64,000 nt of DNA from Candidatus Cloacimonadota bacterium. GTDB lineage: Bacteria > Cloacimonadota > Cloacimonadia > Cloacimonadales > Cloacimonadaceae. The notes under the pieces were generated by a model. It was given only the letters and a program-made list of their open reading frames with translations, did not search any database and was not told the origin of the DNA. Position 1 is the first letter of the stretch; every line of letters starts with the position of its first letter. This document shows positions 21,849 to 31,142 of this stretch, in pieces. The stretch covers positions 1-64,000 of the forward strand of contig DUNQ01000125.1 in assembly GCA_012839325.1 (NCBI GenBank), in the 5' to 3' direction. Made by a program: the position numbers and the translations under genes.

Positions 21849-24068
21849 CTATTCTAAGATATGTTTACATTTCGGGCACTCAATATAGTGTCCTCGCGTT
21901 TTGGTAAATCGTTCTTGCATATAGTGATTACCACAATTAGGACACTTTTGATTCACAGGCTTATAACTGGAAATCCACTTACAATCCGGATAGCGCGTGC
22001 AACTATAAAAAGTATTACCTCTTTTGTTTTTACGCACGGCAACATCGCCCTCTTTACACTCTGGGCATTTCATATCTATAGTCTTGGGACGCGCATACTT
22101 ACACTTGGGATAACCCGTGCAAGCGATGAAGGTTCCGAATCTACCATTTTTCTCGATCAGATCTTTGCCGCACTGAGGACATTTCTCGTCCAAAACCTCC
22201 GGCACGATGACTACGATATTGCCATTAAGATCGCGCTTGAAGTTTTTACTATTTCGGCACTTAGGGTATGCAGAACAAGCGAGGAACTCTCCACTACGTC
22301 CGCGACGCACCACCATCTTTGCCTCGTTACACTTATCACAGATGATGTCCGTCTCCTCGGTCATAGCTTCTTTTTCCTTTTTCACATCCACCTTTCCGAT
22401 GAGTAGATTCATGTCATCGTAATACTGCTTCAAGAGATTGTGCCACAACTGTTTGCCATACTCAACCTCATCCAATTTATCTTCCATTTCAGCAGTGAAT
22501 TTCACATTGAAAAGCGAGTCGAATTTATCCACCAAAAACCTGTTCACATCCATGCCCAGAGGGGTAGGGATAAAGCTGCGTTTCTCGATGACGACATACT
22601 TGCGATTTCTGATGGTGCTGATGATGGAAGCATAAGTAGAAGGTCTGCCTATTCCCTTTGCTTCCAACTCTTTAATGAGCGCCGCTTCGGTGAATCGAGA
22701 GGGCGGCTTTGTAAAATGCTGAGTCTTTTTCGGCTTCATATATTCCAAAGTATCTGCCTTAGCATAATCTTGATGAATGGTCTCCCCAAGCGGGATATGA
22801 ACATGCGGGTAGCACTTCATAAAGCCATCAAAGCTAATTTGATTGCCGGTTGCGGAAAACTCTGCTTCGCCCACTTCAATGCTTGCCTTGGTGACAAGCA
22901 ACTTCGCAGCCGTCATTTGAGTGGCTACAAACCTCTGCCAAATAAGAGTATAGAGCCTTAATTGCTCTTTAGTAAGATAGGGCTCAAGGCTTTCGGGAGT
23001 TCTAAAAGGATCGGTGGGACGGATGGCTTCGTGAGCATCCTGCGCACTCTGTTTATTTTTATAAAAGCGCATGGAGCTATATACATATTCCTCACCAAAG
23101 CGCTCTTTGACCAGACTCTTACAGGCTGCGTTCGCTTCCGGAGTAACGCGCGTGCTATCCGTTCTCATATAAGTAATTAACCCCGTGCTTTCTCCGCCGA
23201 GCTCAACTCCTTCATAGAGCTGCTGCGCGATGCTCATGGTTCGCTGTGCCTGAAAAGAAAGCAGCTTTGAAGCCTCTTGCTGCAAGGTACTCGTAATGAA
23301 AGGCGCTTGCGGCTGAACATTGCGATTTGTTCTCTTGATTTCCTTTAGCAGCGCTTCTTTACCGGAGATTGCTTCCAATACGGCATCGGTATCTTCCTGA
23401 CTTTCAAGCTTCTTTTTCTTACCCTGATATCTCTCTAAACTCGCCTTAAACTTAGGCAGATCATCGCGCCAAAATTCAGAATCAATATTCCAATATTCCT
23501 TTGGCACAAAAGCAGTTATCTCATCCTCTCGCTCACAGATCAGCCTGAGCGCAACGCTTTGCACACGCCCCGCAGAGAGATCTTTTGCTATTACTTTCCA
23601 CAAAAGCGGCGAGATGCTATAGCCCACGATCCTATCCAGGATACGCCGAGCTTGTTGAGCGTCCACTTTCGCCATATCGATCTTCCCCGGATTTTTCAGG
23701 GATTCATCGATCGCTTTTTGAGTTATCTCATTAAAAACTATACGATATAGTTCTTTATTTTTGATATCTTTTTCCAGGATTTTGCTTAGGTGCCAGGCGA
23801 TTGCCTCACCCTCGCGGTCATGGTCGCTTGCCAAGAATATCTTATCCGCACTCTTCGCGGCTTCTCTGAGCTCACTGATGACCTTCTTTTTCTTGCTATC
23901 TTCCACATATTCGGGTTCAAAATTATTCTCCACATCCACGCCCAAAGTCCGAGTAGGTAAATCCCGGATGTGCCCCATTGACGCCTTCACAACGAACTTA
24001 TTTTTCAAAAACTTGCTGATTGTGCGAGCTTTTGCAGGTGATTCAACGATTATTAAATTCTTTGCCAT
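21849..24068 (-). CDS. topA: DNA topoisomerase I (type IA)
   Basis: This 739-residue enzyme relaxes negative supercoils. The N-terminal TOPRIM domain starts NLIIVESPAKARTI and carries the acidic DHDREGEAIAWHL motif. The active-site Tyr is in GLITYMRTDSTR. The C-terminus holds four Cys4 zinc ribbons (beginning CDKCNEAKM, CPQCGKDLI, CPECKEGDV and CPNCGNHYM), one or more beyond many homologues. It starts 18 bp after secA, and the FtsX-like permease follows 10 bp later. Confidence 0.97.
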   Translation of the reverse strand: MAKNLIIVESPAKARTISKFLKNKFVVKASMGHIRDLPTRTLGVDVENNFEPEYVEDSKKKKVISELREAAKSADKIFLASDHDREGEAIAWHLSKILEKDIKNKELYRIVFNEITQKAIDESLKNPGKIDMAKVDAQQARRILDRIVGYSISPLLWKVIAKDLSAGRVQSVALRLICEREDEITAFVPKEYWNIDSEFWRDDLPKFKASLERYQGKKKKLESQEDTDAVLEAISGKEALLKEIKRTNRNVQPQAPFITSTLQQEASKLLSFQAQRTMSIAQQLYEGVELGGESTGLITYMRTDSTRVTPEANAACKSLVKERFGEEYVYSSMRFYKNKQSAQDAHEAIRPTDPFRTPESLEPYLTKEQLRLYTLIWQRFVATQMTAAKLLVTKASIEVGEAEFSATGNQISFDGFMKCYPHVHIPLGETIHQDYAKADTLEYMKPKKTQHFTKPPSRFTEAALIKELEAKGIGRPSTYASIISTIRNRKYVVIEKRSFIPTPLGMDVNRFLVDKFDSLFNVKFTAEMEDKLDEVEYGKQLWHNLLKQYYDDMNLLIGKVDVKKEKEAMTEETDIICDKCNEAKMVVRRGRSGEFLACSAYPKCRNSKNFKRDLNGNIVVIVPEVLDEKCPQCGKDLIEKNGRFGTFIACTGYPKCKYARPKTIDMKCPECKEGDVAVRKNKRGNTFYSCTRYPDCKWISSYKPVNQKCPNCGNHYMQERFTKTRGHYIECPKCKHILE

Positions 24069-24086
24069 TTACTTAGTTTTTCCTCA

Positions 24087-27000
24087 CTATTCATATTGTC
24101 CACAACATCTTTTATATTTCTTTCCGCTACCGCATGGGCAGGGATCATTTCTTCCAACTTTTGGCGCGCTCGTGATGGGTCTTGCCTTGATTTCGGGCTC
24201 ACCAAATTCCGGCGGCATCGTCGCAGAGCTTTGATACGCTTGCTTTTGAGCATTCAAGAAGCTATCGATCGCCTCATGAGTCATGCTCGCCCCCTGCAGG
24301 TGATCGCGCATGCTTTCCATCTGCTCTGCAGTGAAAAGGTAGGTGGTAAAGACCTTTTTGCAAACCTTATCTTGGATGCGCTCGATGAGACCTTCAAAGA
24401 GCAAGAAACTCTCTTTTTTATACTCGATGAGAGGATCTTTATTTGCATAACTGCGCAGATATACGCCTTCTTTGAGCAAGTCCATTTCGTGCAAATGATC
24501 GCGCCATTCATCGTCCACGACTTCCAAAAGCGCACGCCTTTCTATCTCACGCAGCATCTTGGAGCCCACGTGCTCTTCTCTTGCATTATAAGCATTTACG
24601 GCGATTTCTTGCGCCGTGTTATTTAGTAGTTCATGATTTTGGTGATCGCTTTCGAGATCGTCCATTTCTATCTTTATATTCAAAGTTTTAAAATAAGGTA
24701 TCAGCCGCCCTATCTCCCATTCTTCGGGATAACGCGACATAGCGGTGATCTCTTCCACGCGGCGCGAGATCACATCGCTGATCATCTCAACTATCTCACC
24801 ACGAAGATCATAGCCCTTAAGAACGCTGCGACGATAGCTATAGATCACCTCTCTTTGCTGATTCATCACCTCGTCATATTTGATCAGGTTTTTGCGAATC
24901 TCAAAGTTGTGTTCTTCCACTCTCGTCTGCGCTTTTTCCACAGCTTTGGTCATCATGGGATGCCTGATGGCCTCACCTTGCTGAAGCCCGATTCTCTGCA
25001 TGAGCGGTGCCATTCTATCAGAACCGAAAAGCCTCATAAGATCATCTTCCAGCGAGAGATAGAAGCGCGATGTTCCGGGATCTCCCTGACGCCCGGCTCG
25101 TCCGCGCAGCTGTCTATCGATGCGTCTGCTTTCATGCCTTTCACTGCCGATTACGTGAAGACCGTCCAAAGGAAGACCATAGGGATTTTCCACCGTGCGA
25201 GTCTTGGTAAGCCCTTGATAGCTTTCACTTTCGGCAGTGACCACGCTCTCGCCCAGCTTAATATCAGTTCCTCTACCCGCCATATTTGTGGCGATGGTGA
25301 CTGCGCCAGGAGCGCCGGCATTGGCCACTATCTCTGCCTCACGCTGGTGCTGACGCGCGTTCAATACATTATGCGGAATCTTGTGCCTTCTTAAAAGCCT
25401 GGAAAGCACTTCCGATACTTCAACGCTCACGGTTCCCACCAAAACAGGCTTCTTTTTCTCGTGCCAATAGATGATTTCATCGATTATCGCTTGATATTTC
25501 TCATTTTTTGTCAAATAGATCTCATCATCGTGATCAACGCGAGTAATCGGCACGTTTGTAGGAACCACCACGACATCGAGTTTATAGATTTCGGCAAATT
25601 CGGCATCCTCGGTGACAGCCGTCCCGGTCATGCCCGCCAATTTTTCAAACATTCTAAAATAGTTTTGCAGGGTAATGGTGGCAAAGGTCTGAGTTCCAGC
25701 CTCGATGGCCACATTCTCTTTGGCTTCCAAGGCCTGATGCAGCCCGTCTGAAAACCTGCGCCCCGGCATTTGACGTCCCGTAAATTCATCCACGATGATC
25801 ACCTTGTTATCGATCACCACATATTCTTGATCGTTTTCAAAGAGGGTAAATGCCTTGAGTAATTGACTGATATTGTGGAGCTTCTCGCTCTTATCCATGA
25901 ACTTGCCGGTAGCGATCTCTTTTTCTTGCAACCTCTTTTCATCGCTGAGATCTTCGCGTGCATCGATCTCGTCCAATATCTCGTCAAGAGTGTGTACCAC
26001 AAAGAGATCCGGCTCTCTACGGGAGAGATATTCGCGCCCTTTTTCACACAAGTCAACGCTGTTTTGCTTTTCATCCACCACATATAGAAGGTTGTCGTCC
26101 AGCTCGTGCATCTTCTTATCTCTCAAGTAAATGCCTTCTGTGGTCTGCACCAATCTCTTTAGCGAAGGCTCTTGCATCATCTTTTGGAAAGCCTTGTTTT
26201 TCGGCGCACCGCGACTGATGAGCAGCAGATTATCCGCTAATCTCACTTCGCTGGCATTTGCGTTATCTTCATCGAGATCTTCACGCACTTCACCGAGATA
26301 GCGCGCAATCAAGCTATTTTGCCTCTGCACGAGAGATGCGATTTCAGGGCGTAATTCACGATAGAAGTTCTTATCCTGCGCAATGGGTCCACTGATGATG
26401 AGCGGGGTTCGCGCTTCGTCAATAAGAATGCTATCTACTTCGTCCACAATGCTATAGTAAAAGTCTCGCTGCACCAATTGTTCGGGACGGATAGCCATAT
26501 TATCCCTGAGATAGTCAAAACCAAATTCGCTATTCATGCCATAGGTGACGTCCGCAAGATAAGCCTCTTGACGCTCGGCATGATTCATCCCCGTGGTGAT
26601 GCAACCCACTTTGAGATCGTGGAAATTAAAGATGGGGCTCATCCACTCGGCGTCACGCGCTGCAAGATAATCGTTCACGGTAATCAGATGCGCACCGCGC
26701 CCTAAAAGTGAATTAAGAAATAGCGGCAAGGTTGCAACCAGCGTCTTACCCTCACCCGTTGCCATCTCGGCGATCTTGCCATCATGCAAAACCATTCCGC
26801 CTATCAGCTGAACATCGAAGGGAACCATGTTCCAACGCATCATCTGACCCCGCACTTCAAATTCCTGATCCAAGAGCCTTCTGCAGGTATCTTTAACGAT
26901 TGCATACACTTCCGGCAAGTATTCGTCGAGGGTTTGTTTATTAAATTTCTTCAGCTCTTTACTTAGGCTATCTATATGATTATCTATGCGATTACGCTCC

Positions 27001-27236
27001 GCGTCTTCCGTGCTTTTGCGAAATTCATCTCTCGCCTCTTCAATCTCTTGCTCTTTGGGGCTCACCTTCTCGCGAATCTCATCTCTAATCTCCGAGATGC
27101 GCTCCCTGAGCTGATCGTCAGTATAGTCTGCAAGCCCGTCATAGATTGAATTTATCTCCGCAACGAGCGGTTGATATTTCTTCAGATCTGTGGTGGATTT
27201 ATCTCCAAATATCTTTCTTAGTATTTTTTCGAGCAT
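24087..27236 (-). CDS. secA: Preprotein translocase ATPase SecA
   Basis: This is the 1049-residue motor that pushes preproteins through SecYEG. The start is the ATG ending at 27236, preceded on the minus strand by AAGGA six bases away; an in-frame ATG 16 codons upstream (27284) has no such site. Walker A is MATGEGKT, and the DEAD-box-like motif is [19 protein letters not shown]. The preprotein crosslinking region holds an insertion of about 150 residues ([11 protein letters not shown] to [13 protein letters not shown]), as in Bacteroidetes-type SecA, which explains the length compared with the 900-residue E. coli protein. The C-terminus is the SEC-C zinc motif [17 protein letters not shown]. 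It is the first gene of secA-topA-permease and is divergent from efp. Confidence 0.97.
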   Translation of the reverse strand: MLEKILRKIFGDKSTTDLKKYQPLVAEINSIYDGLADYTDDQLRERISEIRDEIREKVSPKEQEIEEARDEFRKSTEDAERNRIDNHIDSLSKELKKFNKQTLDEYLPEVYAIVKDTCRRLLDQEFEVRGQMMRWNMVPFDVQLIGGMVLHDGKIAEMATGEGKTLVATLPLFLNSLLGRGAHLITVNDYLAARDAEWMSPIFNFHDLKVGCITTGMNHAERQEAYLADVTYGMNSEFGFDYLRDNMAIRPEQLVQRDFYYSIVDEVDSILIDEARTPLIISGPIAQDKNFYRELRPEIASLVQRQNSLIARYLGEVREDLDEDNANASEVRLADNLLLISRGAPKNKAFQKMMQEPSLKRLVQTTEGIYLRDKKMHELDDNLLYVVDEKQNSVDLCEKGREYLSRREPDLFVVHTLDEILDEIDAREDLSDEKRLQEKEIATGKFMDKSEKLHNISQLLKAFTLFENDQEYVVIDNKVIIVDEFTGRQMPGRRFSDGLHQALEAKENVAIEAGTQTFATITLQNYFRMFEKLAGMTGTAVTEDAEFAEIYKLDVVVVPTNVPITRVDHDDEIYLTKNEKYQAIIDEIIYWHEKKKPVLVGTVSVEVSEVLSRLLRRHKIPHNVLNARQHQREAEIVANAGAPGAVTIATNMAGRGTDIKLGESVVTAESESYQGLTKTRTVENPYGLPLDGLHVIGSERHESRRIDRQLRGRAGRQGDPGTSRFYLSLEDDLMRLFGSDRMAPLMQRIGLQQGEAIRHPMMTKAVEKAQTRVEEHNFEIRKNLIKYDEVMNQQREVIYSYRRSVLKGYDLRGEIVEMISDVISRRVEEITAMSRYPEEWEIGRLIPYFKTLNIKIEMDDLESDHQNHELLNNTAQEIAVNAYNAREEHVGSKMLREIERRALLEVVDDEWRDHLHEMDLLKEGVYLRSYANKDPLIEYKKESFLLFEGLIERIQDKVCKKVFTTYLFTAEQMESMRDHLQGASMTHEAIDSFLNAQKQAYQSSATMPPEFGEPEIKARPITSAPKVGRNDPCPCGSGKKYKRCCGQYE

Positions 27237-27410
27237 TTCTTTTCCTTGCCGGCGCGAGCTTGGATGATTTTCGATAAGGGACATCAGTCCGCACCAAGTA
27301 TTTCCCCTTTGTCCAAATATTATAATACGCGAAATGTGTCAAATGATTTGCTGATTTCACCTTTTTATTTCCTGTGAAATTCTCGTTTTTCCCGCTTTGT
27401 TCAAGCCGCA

Positions 27411-27508
27411 CCCCTATTGGGTTCTGGTGGTGATGTGGTCATGATATGCTCATGGGCATGACCACATCATAAGCAAAATATAGGCTGAATCCAATAGGGA
27501 AGAGGTGG
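27411..27508. repeat. Dispersed palindromic repeat, family 1, copy B
   Basis: The left flank ends CCCCTATTGG (27411-27420) and the right flank is CCAATAGGGAAGAGGTGG (27491-27508), giving an inverted terminal TATTGG/CCAATA. The 37-bp core at 27432-27468 differs from copy A at four positions and has a 13-bp perfect inverted repeat at its ends (TGATGTGGTCATG / CATGACCACATCA). It lies in the divergent secA-efp gap (27237-27664). Apart from this element and the inverted repeat at 27603-27635, the gap shows no gene. Confidence 0.85.
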
Positions 27509-27602
27509 TAAATCCCTCCGGTGCCCTCAAAATATCAAAAGAAAATGATGACGAAATTCACTGTAAATTAGGCGCTTATAAACGCCCTCAAAATAAAATT
27601 CC

Positions 27603-27635
27603 TTGCCAAAATATGCCACTTAAATACTTTGGCAA
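27603..27635 (+). promoter_or_regulatory. Perfect 8-bp inverted repeat upstream of efp
   Basis: TTGCCAAA (27603-27610) and TTTGGCAA (27628-27635) are perfect inverted copies separated by 17 bp, ending 29 bp before the efp start. They could be an operator or a 5'-UTR hairpin. A smaller ACTTA/TAAGT hairpin lies just downstream, next to the AAGG ribosome binding site at 27651. Confidence 0.5.
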
Positions 27636-27664
27636 CTTAAGACTAAGTTTAAGGAATAAAGAAT

Positions 27665-28225
27665 ATGGCAACAATGGCTGACATACGCAATGGAATGGTG
27701 ATTGATCTCAAAGGCGAACTTTGGGAAGTGATCGAATTTTTGCATGTGAAGCCTGGCAAAGGTCCGGCTTTCATGCGTTCAAAACTCAAAAACCTGCGCA
27801 GCGATAAGGTGGTTGACTACACTTTTCGTGATAGCGATAACTTCGACGAAGTTCGCGTAGAGCGCACAAGGAAAGAGTATCTCTATCGCGACGGAGATTT
27901 CTTCGTTTTGATGGATTTGGAAAATTATGAGCAAATGAACGTGGAAGCCTCTACGATAGGCGAAAAAGAATTGCTCATGCGTGAAAACATGGAAGTAACC
28001 ATTGCGATGACCCCTGATGGGGAGATCTTGGACGTGGAATTGCCTACCACGGTGATCATGAGCATTGCCGAATGTGAGCCGAATGTCAAAGGAAATACCG
28101 CTTCAGGCGGCAGCAAAGTTGCCTTCACCGAGAGCGGATTACGTATAATGGTGCCTTTTTTCATTGAAGAAGGCGATAAAATCAAAATCGATACGCGCAC
28201 AAGCGTGTATATAGAAAGAGCATAA
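27665..28225 (+). CDS. efp: Translation elongation factor P
   Basis: This 186-residue factor rescues ribosomes stalled at polyproline. The N-terminal KOW-like domain carries the modifiable Lys32 in HVKPGKGPAF, equivalent to Lys34 of E. coli. The two OB-fold domains follow, and the C-terminal EGDKIKIDTRTSVYIERA motif is typical. No lysyl-modification gene (epmA/epmB) is in the window. The start follows AAGG at 27651. A small zinc-ribbon gene follows after 16 bp. Confidence 0.97.
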   Translation: MATMADIRNGMVIDLKGELWEVIEFLHVKPGKGPAFMRSKLKNLRSDKVVDYTFRDSDNFDEVRVERTRKEYLYRDGDFFVLMDLENYEQMNVEASTIGEKELLMRENMEVTIAMTPDGEILDVELPTTVIMSIAECEPNVKGNTASGGSKVAFTESGLRIMVPFFIEEGDKIKIDTRTSVYIERA

Positions 28226-28241
28226 TAAAGAGGATATAGAC

Positions 28242-28448
28242 ATGGCAAAAGTTAGAAGCTTTAGCGCAAAGGTCGCACACGAACTGTCCAGCGAAGGCAA
28301 AATGATTTGCCCTACTTGCAACACGGAAATCAGACGCGTGAAGATAGTCCAAAACCGTAAGACTGACGGAACTTGGCGTCCTGCTATCCACTTCACAAAG
28401 GTTTGCAAATGCAATGAAGCCGACGTGATGAGTGGTAAGATCGTCTGA
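28242..28448 (+). CDS. Small zinc-ribbon protein downstream of efp
   Basis: This 68-residue basic protein has CPTC near residue 24 and CKC near residue 52, a spacing that could hold one zinc ion. It begins MAKVRSFSAKVAHELSSEGK. The start ATG has GAGG eight bases upstream, and the gene ends just before a strong terminator, so it is very likely real and co-transcribed with efp. I do not recognise the family. Size, charge and position beside a translation factor suggest a ribosome- or RNA-associated role, which is only an inference. Confidence 0.75.
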   Translation: MAKVRSFSAKVAHELSSEGKMICPTCNTEIRRVKIVQNRKTDGTWRPAIHFTKVCKCNEADVMSGKIV

Positions 28449-28473
28449 AACAGACTAATCAGTGAACTGATTT

Positions 28474-28506
28474 AGCGTCCTGCTTAAGAGGTGGGACGCT
28501 TTTTTT
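28474..28506 (+). terminator. Intrinsic terminator after efp operon
   Basis: AGCGTCC (28474-28480) pairs with GGACGCT (28494-28500), followed by a run of seven T (28500-28506). It ends the efp unit and isolates the cobalamin riboswitch downstream. Confidence 0.88.
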
Positions 28507-28573
28507 GTGCTCAGCAAAAAGATTCGCTTGACAATTGCGAGGCGGGCAATATCTTGATTTGTAAAGTGACTTG

Positions 28574-28768
28574 ATGGTGCTATTTTAGATAATAGGGAAT
28601 TCAAAAACGAAGCGGCCTCCGCCACCGTATGCAGCATCCAGGGGATTTGTCCACTGTCTCTGTGTGAGATGGGAAGGGCAAGTCCAAGGCAAAAGCCACC
28701 CGCTGTGAGCCGGGAAACCTGCCAACAAGTGTTTTTGGGAAAACTCCGGAGTATTGAGCAGTCCCCAA
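28574..28768 (+). promoter_or_regulatory. Cobalamin (B12) riboswitch
   Basis: The conserved elements are in order: ATGGTGC then AATAGGGAA at the 5' end (28574-28599), CCTCCGCCACCG, GGGAAGG near 28670, GCAAAAGCCACC (the B12-box region) and GCCGGGAAACCTGCC (28709-28724). Just downstream TTTTGGG (28733-28739) can pair with CCCAAAA (28764-28770), enclosing the palindrome ACTCCGGAGT. It precedes a TonB-dependent receptor, the classic target. Binding of cobalamin should reduce receptor expression. Confidence 0.92.
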
Positions 28769-28776
28769 AATGCAAG

Positions 28777-28810
28777 TTCATCTCAAGTCACATATCAAAA
28801 ATGAGGTGAA
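28777..28810 (+). promoter_or_regulatory. Ribosome-binding-site sequestering hairpin of the riboswitch
   Basis: TTCATCTC (28777-28784) pairs with GAGGTGAA (28803-28810), with one G-U wobble and an 18-nt loop. The right arm contains the GAGGTG ribosome binding site of the GTG start at 28815. This supports translational control and helps fix the true start of the receptor gene. Confidence 0.6.
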
Positions 28811-28814
28811 CCCG

Positions 28815-30965
28815 GTGAAACAGTCCAAAGCCGTATATCTGCTGATCCTTTCGCTCTTTATGAGCCTTACGCTTTTCGCGCAAAAAGGTGCCGAGCGTGC
28901 TATTTCTGCCACAATTGTGAATGAGGCGGGAGAGGCAATTGAAAAGGTGAGCATATACGATGGCAAAAGCGCAGTATTCAGCGATGAGAGAGGGTTTTTT
29001 AGTATCATCAGCGCTGCGGATTCACTGCATTTCAGCCGTTTGGGATATATTTCTATCACATTGCCTACTCAAGGCTTACCCTCAAAGATCACAATGGACA
29101 TAAGTCCGCTAACTCTACCCACCATCCGCGTTCAAGGGGAGCATATCGGCTCAGTCTCGCGCATGCACCATTTTCGTCAGCTGGAAAAGCAGGAGAGCCA
29201 AAGCCTCAGAGACGGCTCGGAATTGCTTCTCACTCAAGCTTCTATATCCACTCAAAGCCTGCCTCTTAAAGGAGAATATCAAAATCTCTCGCTCTTAGGA
29301 AACCTGGCGCGGCACACCCTCGTGATGATAGATGGAGTGGCGCAAAGCAGTGCAGGGGAAGCATTTGACTTCAGCAAGATCCCCGCTTCGCAGATCAGCC
29401 GCATCGAGATCATTGAAGGCTCGTCTTCGGCATTGGGCGGCTCTTCGGCTATCGGCGGCATCATTAATATTATCACAAAAAAGCCGCAGTTTCAGAGCTT
29501 TGCCGAGCTGGAAGAGGGCATCGGCTCTTTCGGGCTGCATAGCAGACGCTATCATGTTGGTAATCACTTCAAGGGTTTGCAGATAGAGCTCGAATACTCC
29601 CACTTTGATACCGATAATAATTTCACTTACCATCCCACTTGGGCGCCTGATGAGCTCATGAAAAGAGAAAACAACCGCAAGGTGCAAGACGCATATCTTA
29701 TCAAAGCTGTTTATAACCTAAAAAATCAGGAGATACAGGCATATCTGAATCACAGTATAGACCTTAGACAGCTGCCGGGACCCGTGAACTTTCCTGCGCT
29801 TTACGACCGCGCGCGGCAGGTGTCAAAATCCACGCAGGGCTACATCGCGCACAGCTATTTGGGCGAAAGCATAGAGAACGACACGCGCATCTGGTATAAT
29901 CATGCAGACAGCAAATATGACAACCGTTCGTCGTCTAATCCCGTGGCGAGCGCTTATAATGATCAAAGTCAGAGCGAGAGCGGGATCTCGCAGGCTTTCA
30001 GCTTCAAAAAAGGCGACTTTCAGTATGAGTTTGGCGCCGAGCTGAAGAAGCTGGAATATGCTATGCAAAACCTGCTAAATAGTCAGGAAAGCAGTGCCAC
30101 TCTGAATAGCTCAGCCTTCTTTGCGCGTTTGGGTCAGGATTTTGAGGGCGAAACTTGGCAAGGGGCAAATAGACTGGCGATCAGGCGAGATATTACTAAG
30201 GCGGAAAGCTTTGACAGTTGGAGACTTGAACATCGCACAAAGCTCTGGTATCCCTTGGAGATCGAGCTGGGAGCAAGCCTCGGCACCGCTTTTTCCATAC
30301 CCTCACTCTATGATAGATTTTGGATAGGCGATAGTTTTGCGCAAGGGAATACCCAGCTAAAGAGCGAATCCGCCATTGGCTATAAGCTCTCTATAGGGAT
30401 AAATCGCCCCTACTACAGCCTCGAAGGCAGCCTGCATCACAACGAGATTACAGACCTCATACAGTGGCGCCAAATTTACCTCTTTGGACCTATCTGGAAG
30501 CCCTTCAATATAGGCAAAGTGCGTATCAAGAATCAGCAGCTGAATCTTAATATCCTGCCGGAGCGAGACTATGGCGCTCACTTGGGGATTAGCTTTAGCC
30601 AAGCCATTGATATCTCACTAAATAAGGCGGGCGAACCCTCGGCGGTCTATGGTAAAACCTTGCCATACACCCCGGATTATACCGCAAATATCACGCTGAG
30701 ATACAGCCCCGAAAATCACGGCGCCTACCTCATCTATAAGCATAATGGCAAACAATTTACCACCGCGGATAACCTCATCGGCACCTTACCCTCAACGGGG
30801 CTTTTGGATGGCAATCTCTATAAAGTATTCAAATTCAAGCCTTTTGATCTGCGGCTTGATTTCAAACTCTTAAATATCCTAAATCAGAGTTATGAAAGCT
30901 TTGCCCACGTTCCAAAGCCGGGAAGAAACTATCTCTTTAATATCAGCCTTAAAAGGGAGTGGTAG
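28815..30965 (+). CDS. btuB: TonB-dependent outer-membrane receptor, probable cobalamin receptor
   Basis: This 716-residue receptor is predicted to import cobalamin across the outer membrane using TonB energy. I choose GTG 28815 because GAGGTG precedes it and a clean signal peptide follows (KAVYLLILSLFMSLTLFAQ). An in-frame ATG at 28770 would add 15 residues before the signal and sits inside the riboswitch expression platform. A carboxypeptidase-regulatory-like domain (NEAGEAIEKVSIYDG) precedes the plug (LARHTLVMIDGV, SRIEIIEGSSSALGGSSAIGGIINI). The barrel ends in an aromatic residue (ISLKREW). Substrate assignment rests on the riboswitch. BtuC, BtuD and BtuF are not in the window. Confidence 0.88.
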   Translation: MKQSKAVYLLILSLFMSLTLFAQKGAERAISATIVNEAGEAIEKVSIYDGKSAVFSDERGFFSIISAADSLHFSRLGYISITLPTQGLPSKITMDISPLTLPTIRVQGEHIGSVSRMHHFRQLEKQESQSLRDGSELLLTQASISTQSLPLKGEYQNLSLLGNLARHTLVMIDGVAQSSAGEAFDFSKIPASQISRIEIIEGSSSALGGSSAIGGIINIITKKPQFQSFAELEEGIGSFGLHSRRYHVGNHFKGLQIELEYSHFDTDNNFTYHPTWAPDELMKRENNRKVQDAYLIKAVYNLKNQEIQAYLNHSIDLRQLPGPVNFPALYDRARQVSKSTQGYIAHSYLGESIENDTRIWYNHADSKYDNRSSSNPVASAYNDQSQSESGISQAFSFKKGDFQYEFGAELKKLEYAMQNLLNSQESSATLNSSAFFARLGQDFEGETWQGANRLAIRRDITKAESFDSWRLEHRTKLWYPLEIELGASLGTAFSIPSLYDRFWIGDSFAQGNTQLKSESAIGYKLSIGINRPYYSLEGSLHHNEITDLIQWRQIYLFGPIWKPFNIGKVRIKNQQLNLNILPERDYGAHLGISFSQAIDISLNKAGEPSAVYGKTLPYTPDYTANITLRYSPENHGAYLIYKHNGKQFTTADNLIGTLPSTGLLDGNLYKVFKFKPFDLRLDFKLLNILNQSYESFAHVPKPGRNYLFNISLKREW

Positions 30966-30973
30966 CGGTCTTT

Positions 30974-30997
30974 ACGCCTCTTTAAGTGCGGCGTTTT
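30974..30997 (+). terminator. Weak intrinsic terminator after the B12 receptor
   Basis: ACGCC (30974-30978) pairs with GGCGT (30990-30994), followed by a short T run. The stem is only 5 bp, so strength is doubtful. Confidence 0.4.
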
Positions 30998-31142
30998 CAT
31001 TATAAATACCCTCGTTTCAATTAAAAGAATTGACAAATATTGCAAACAATGGAGCTTGACACAGTAGAGCTTTTCTTGTTTCGCTTGAAAAACTCTGCAC
31101 TTTTGTAAATTAAGAATTTATAATGATTAAGGATATATTTTA

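Noticed and set aside
22440-22961. 173-codon plus-strand frame opposite topA
   Set aside because: It lies wholly inside topA, which has full-length family support, and shows no recognisable motif.
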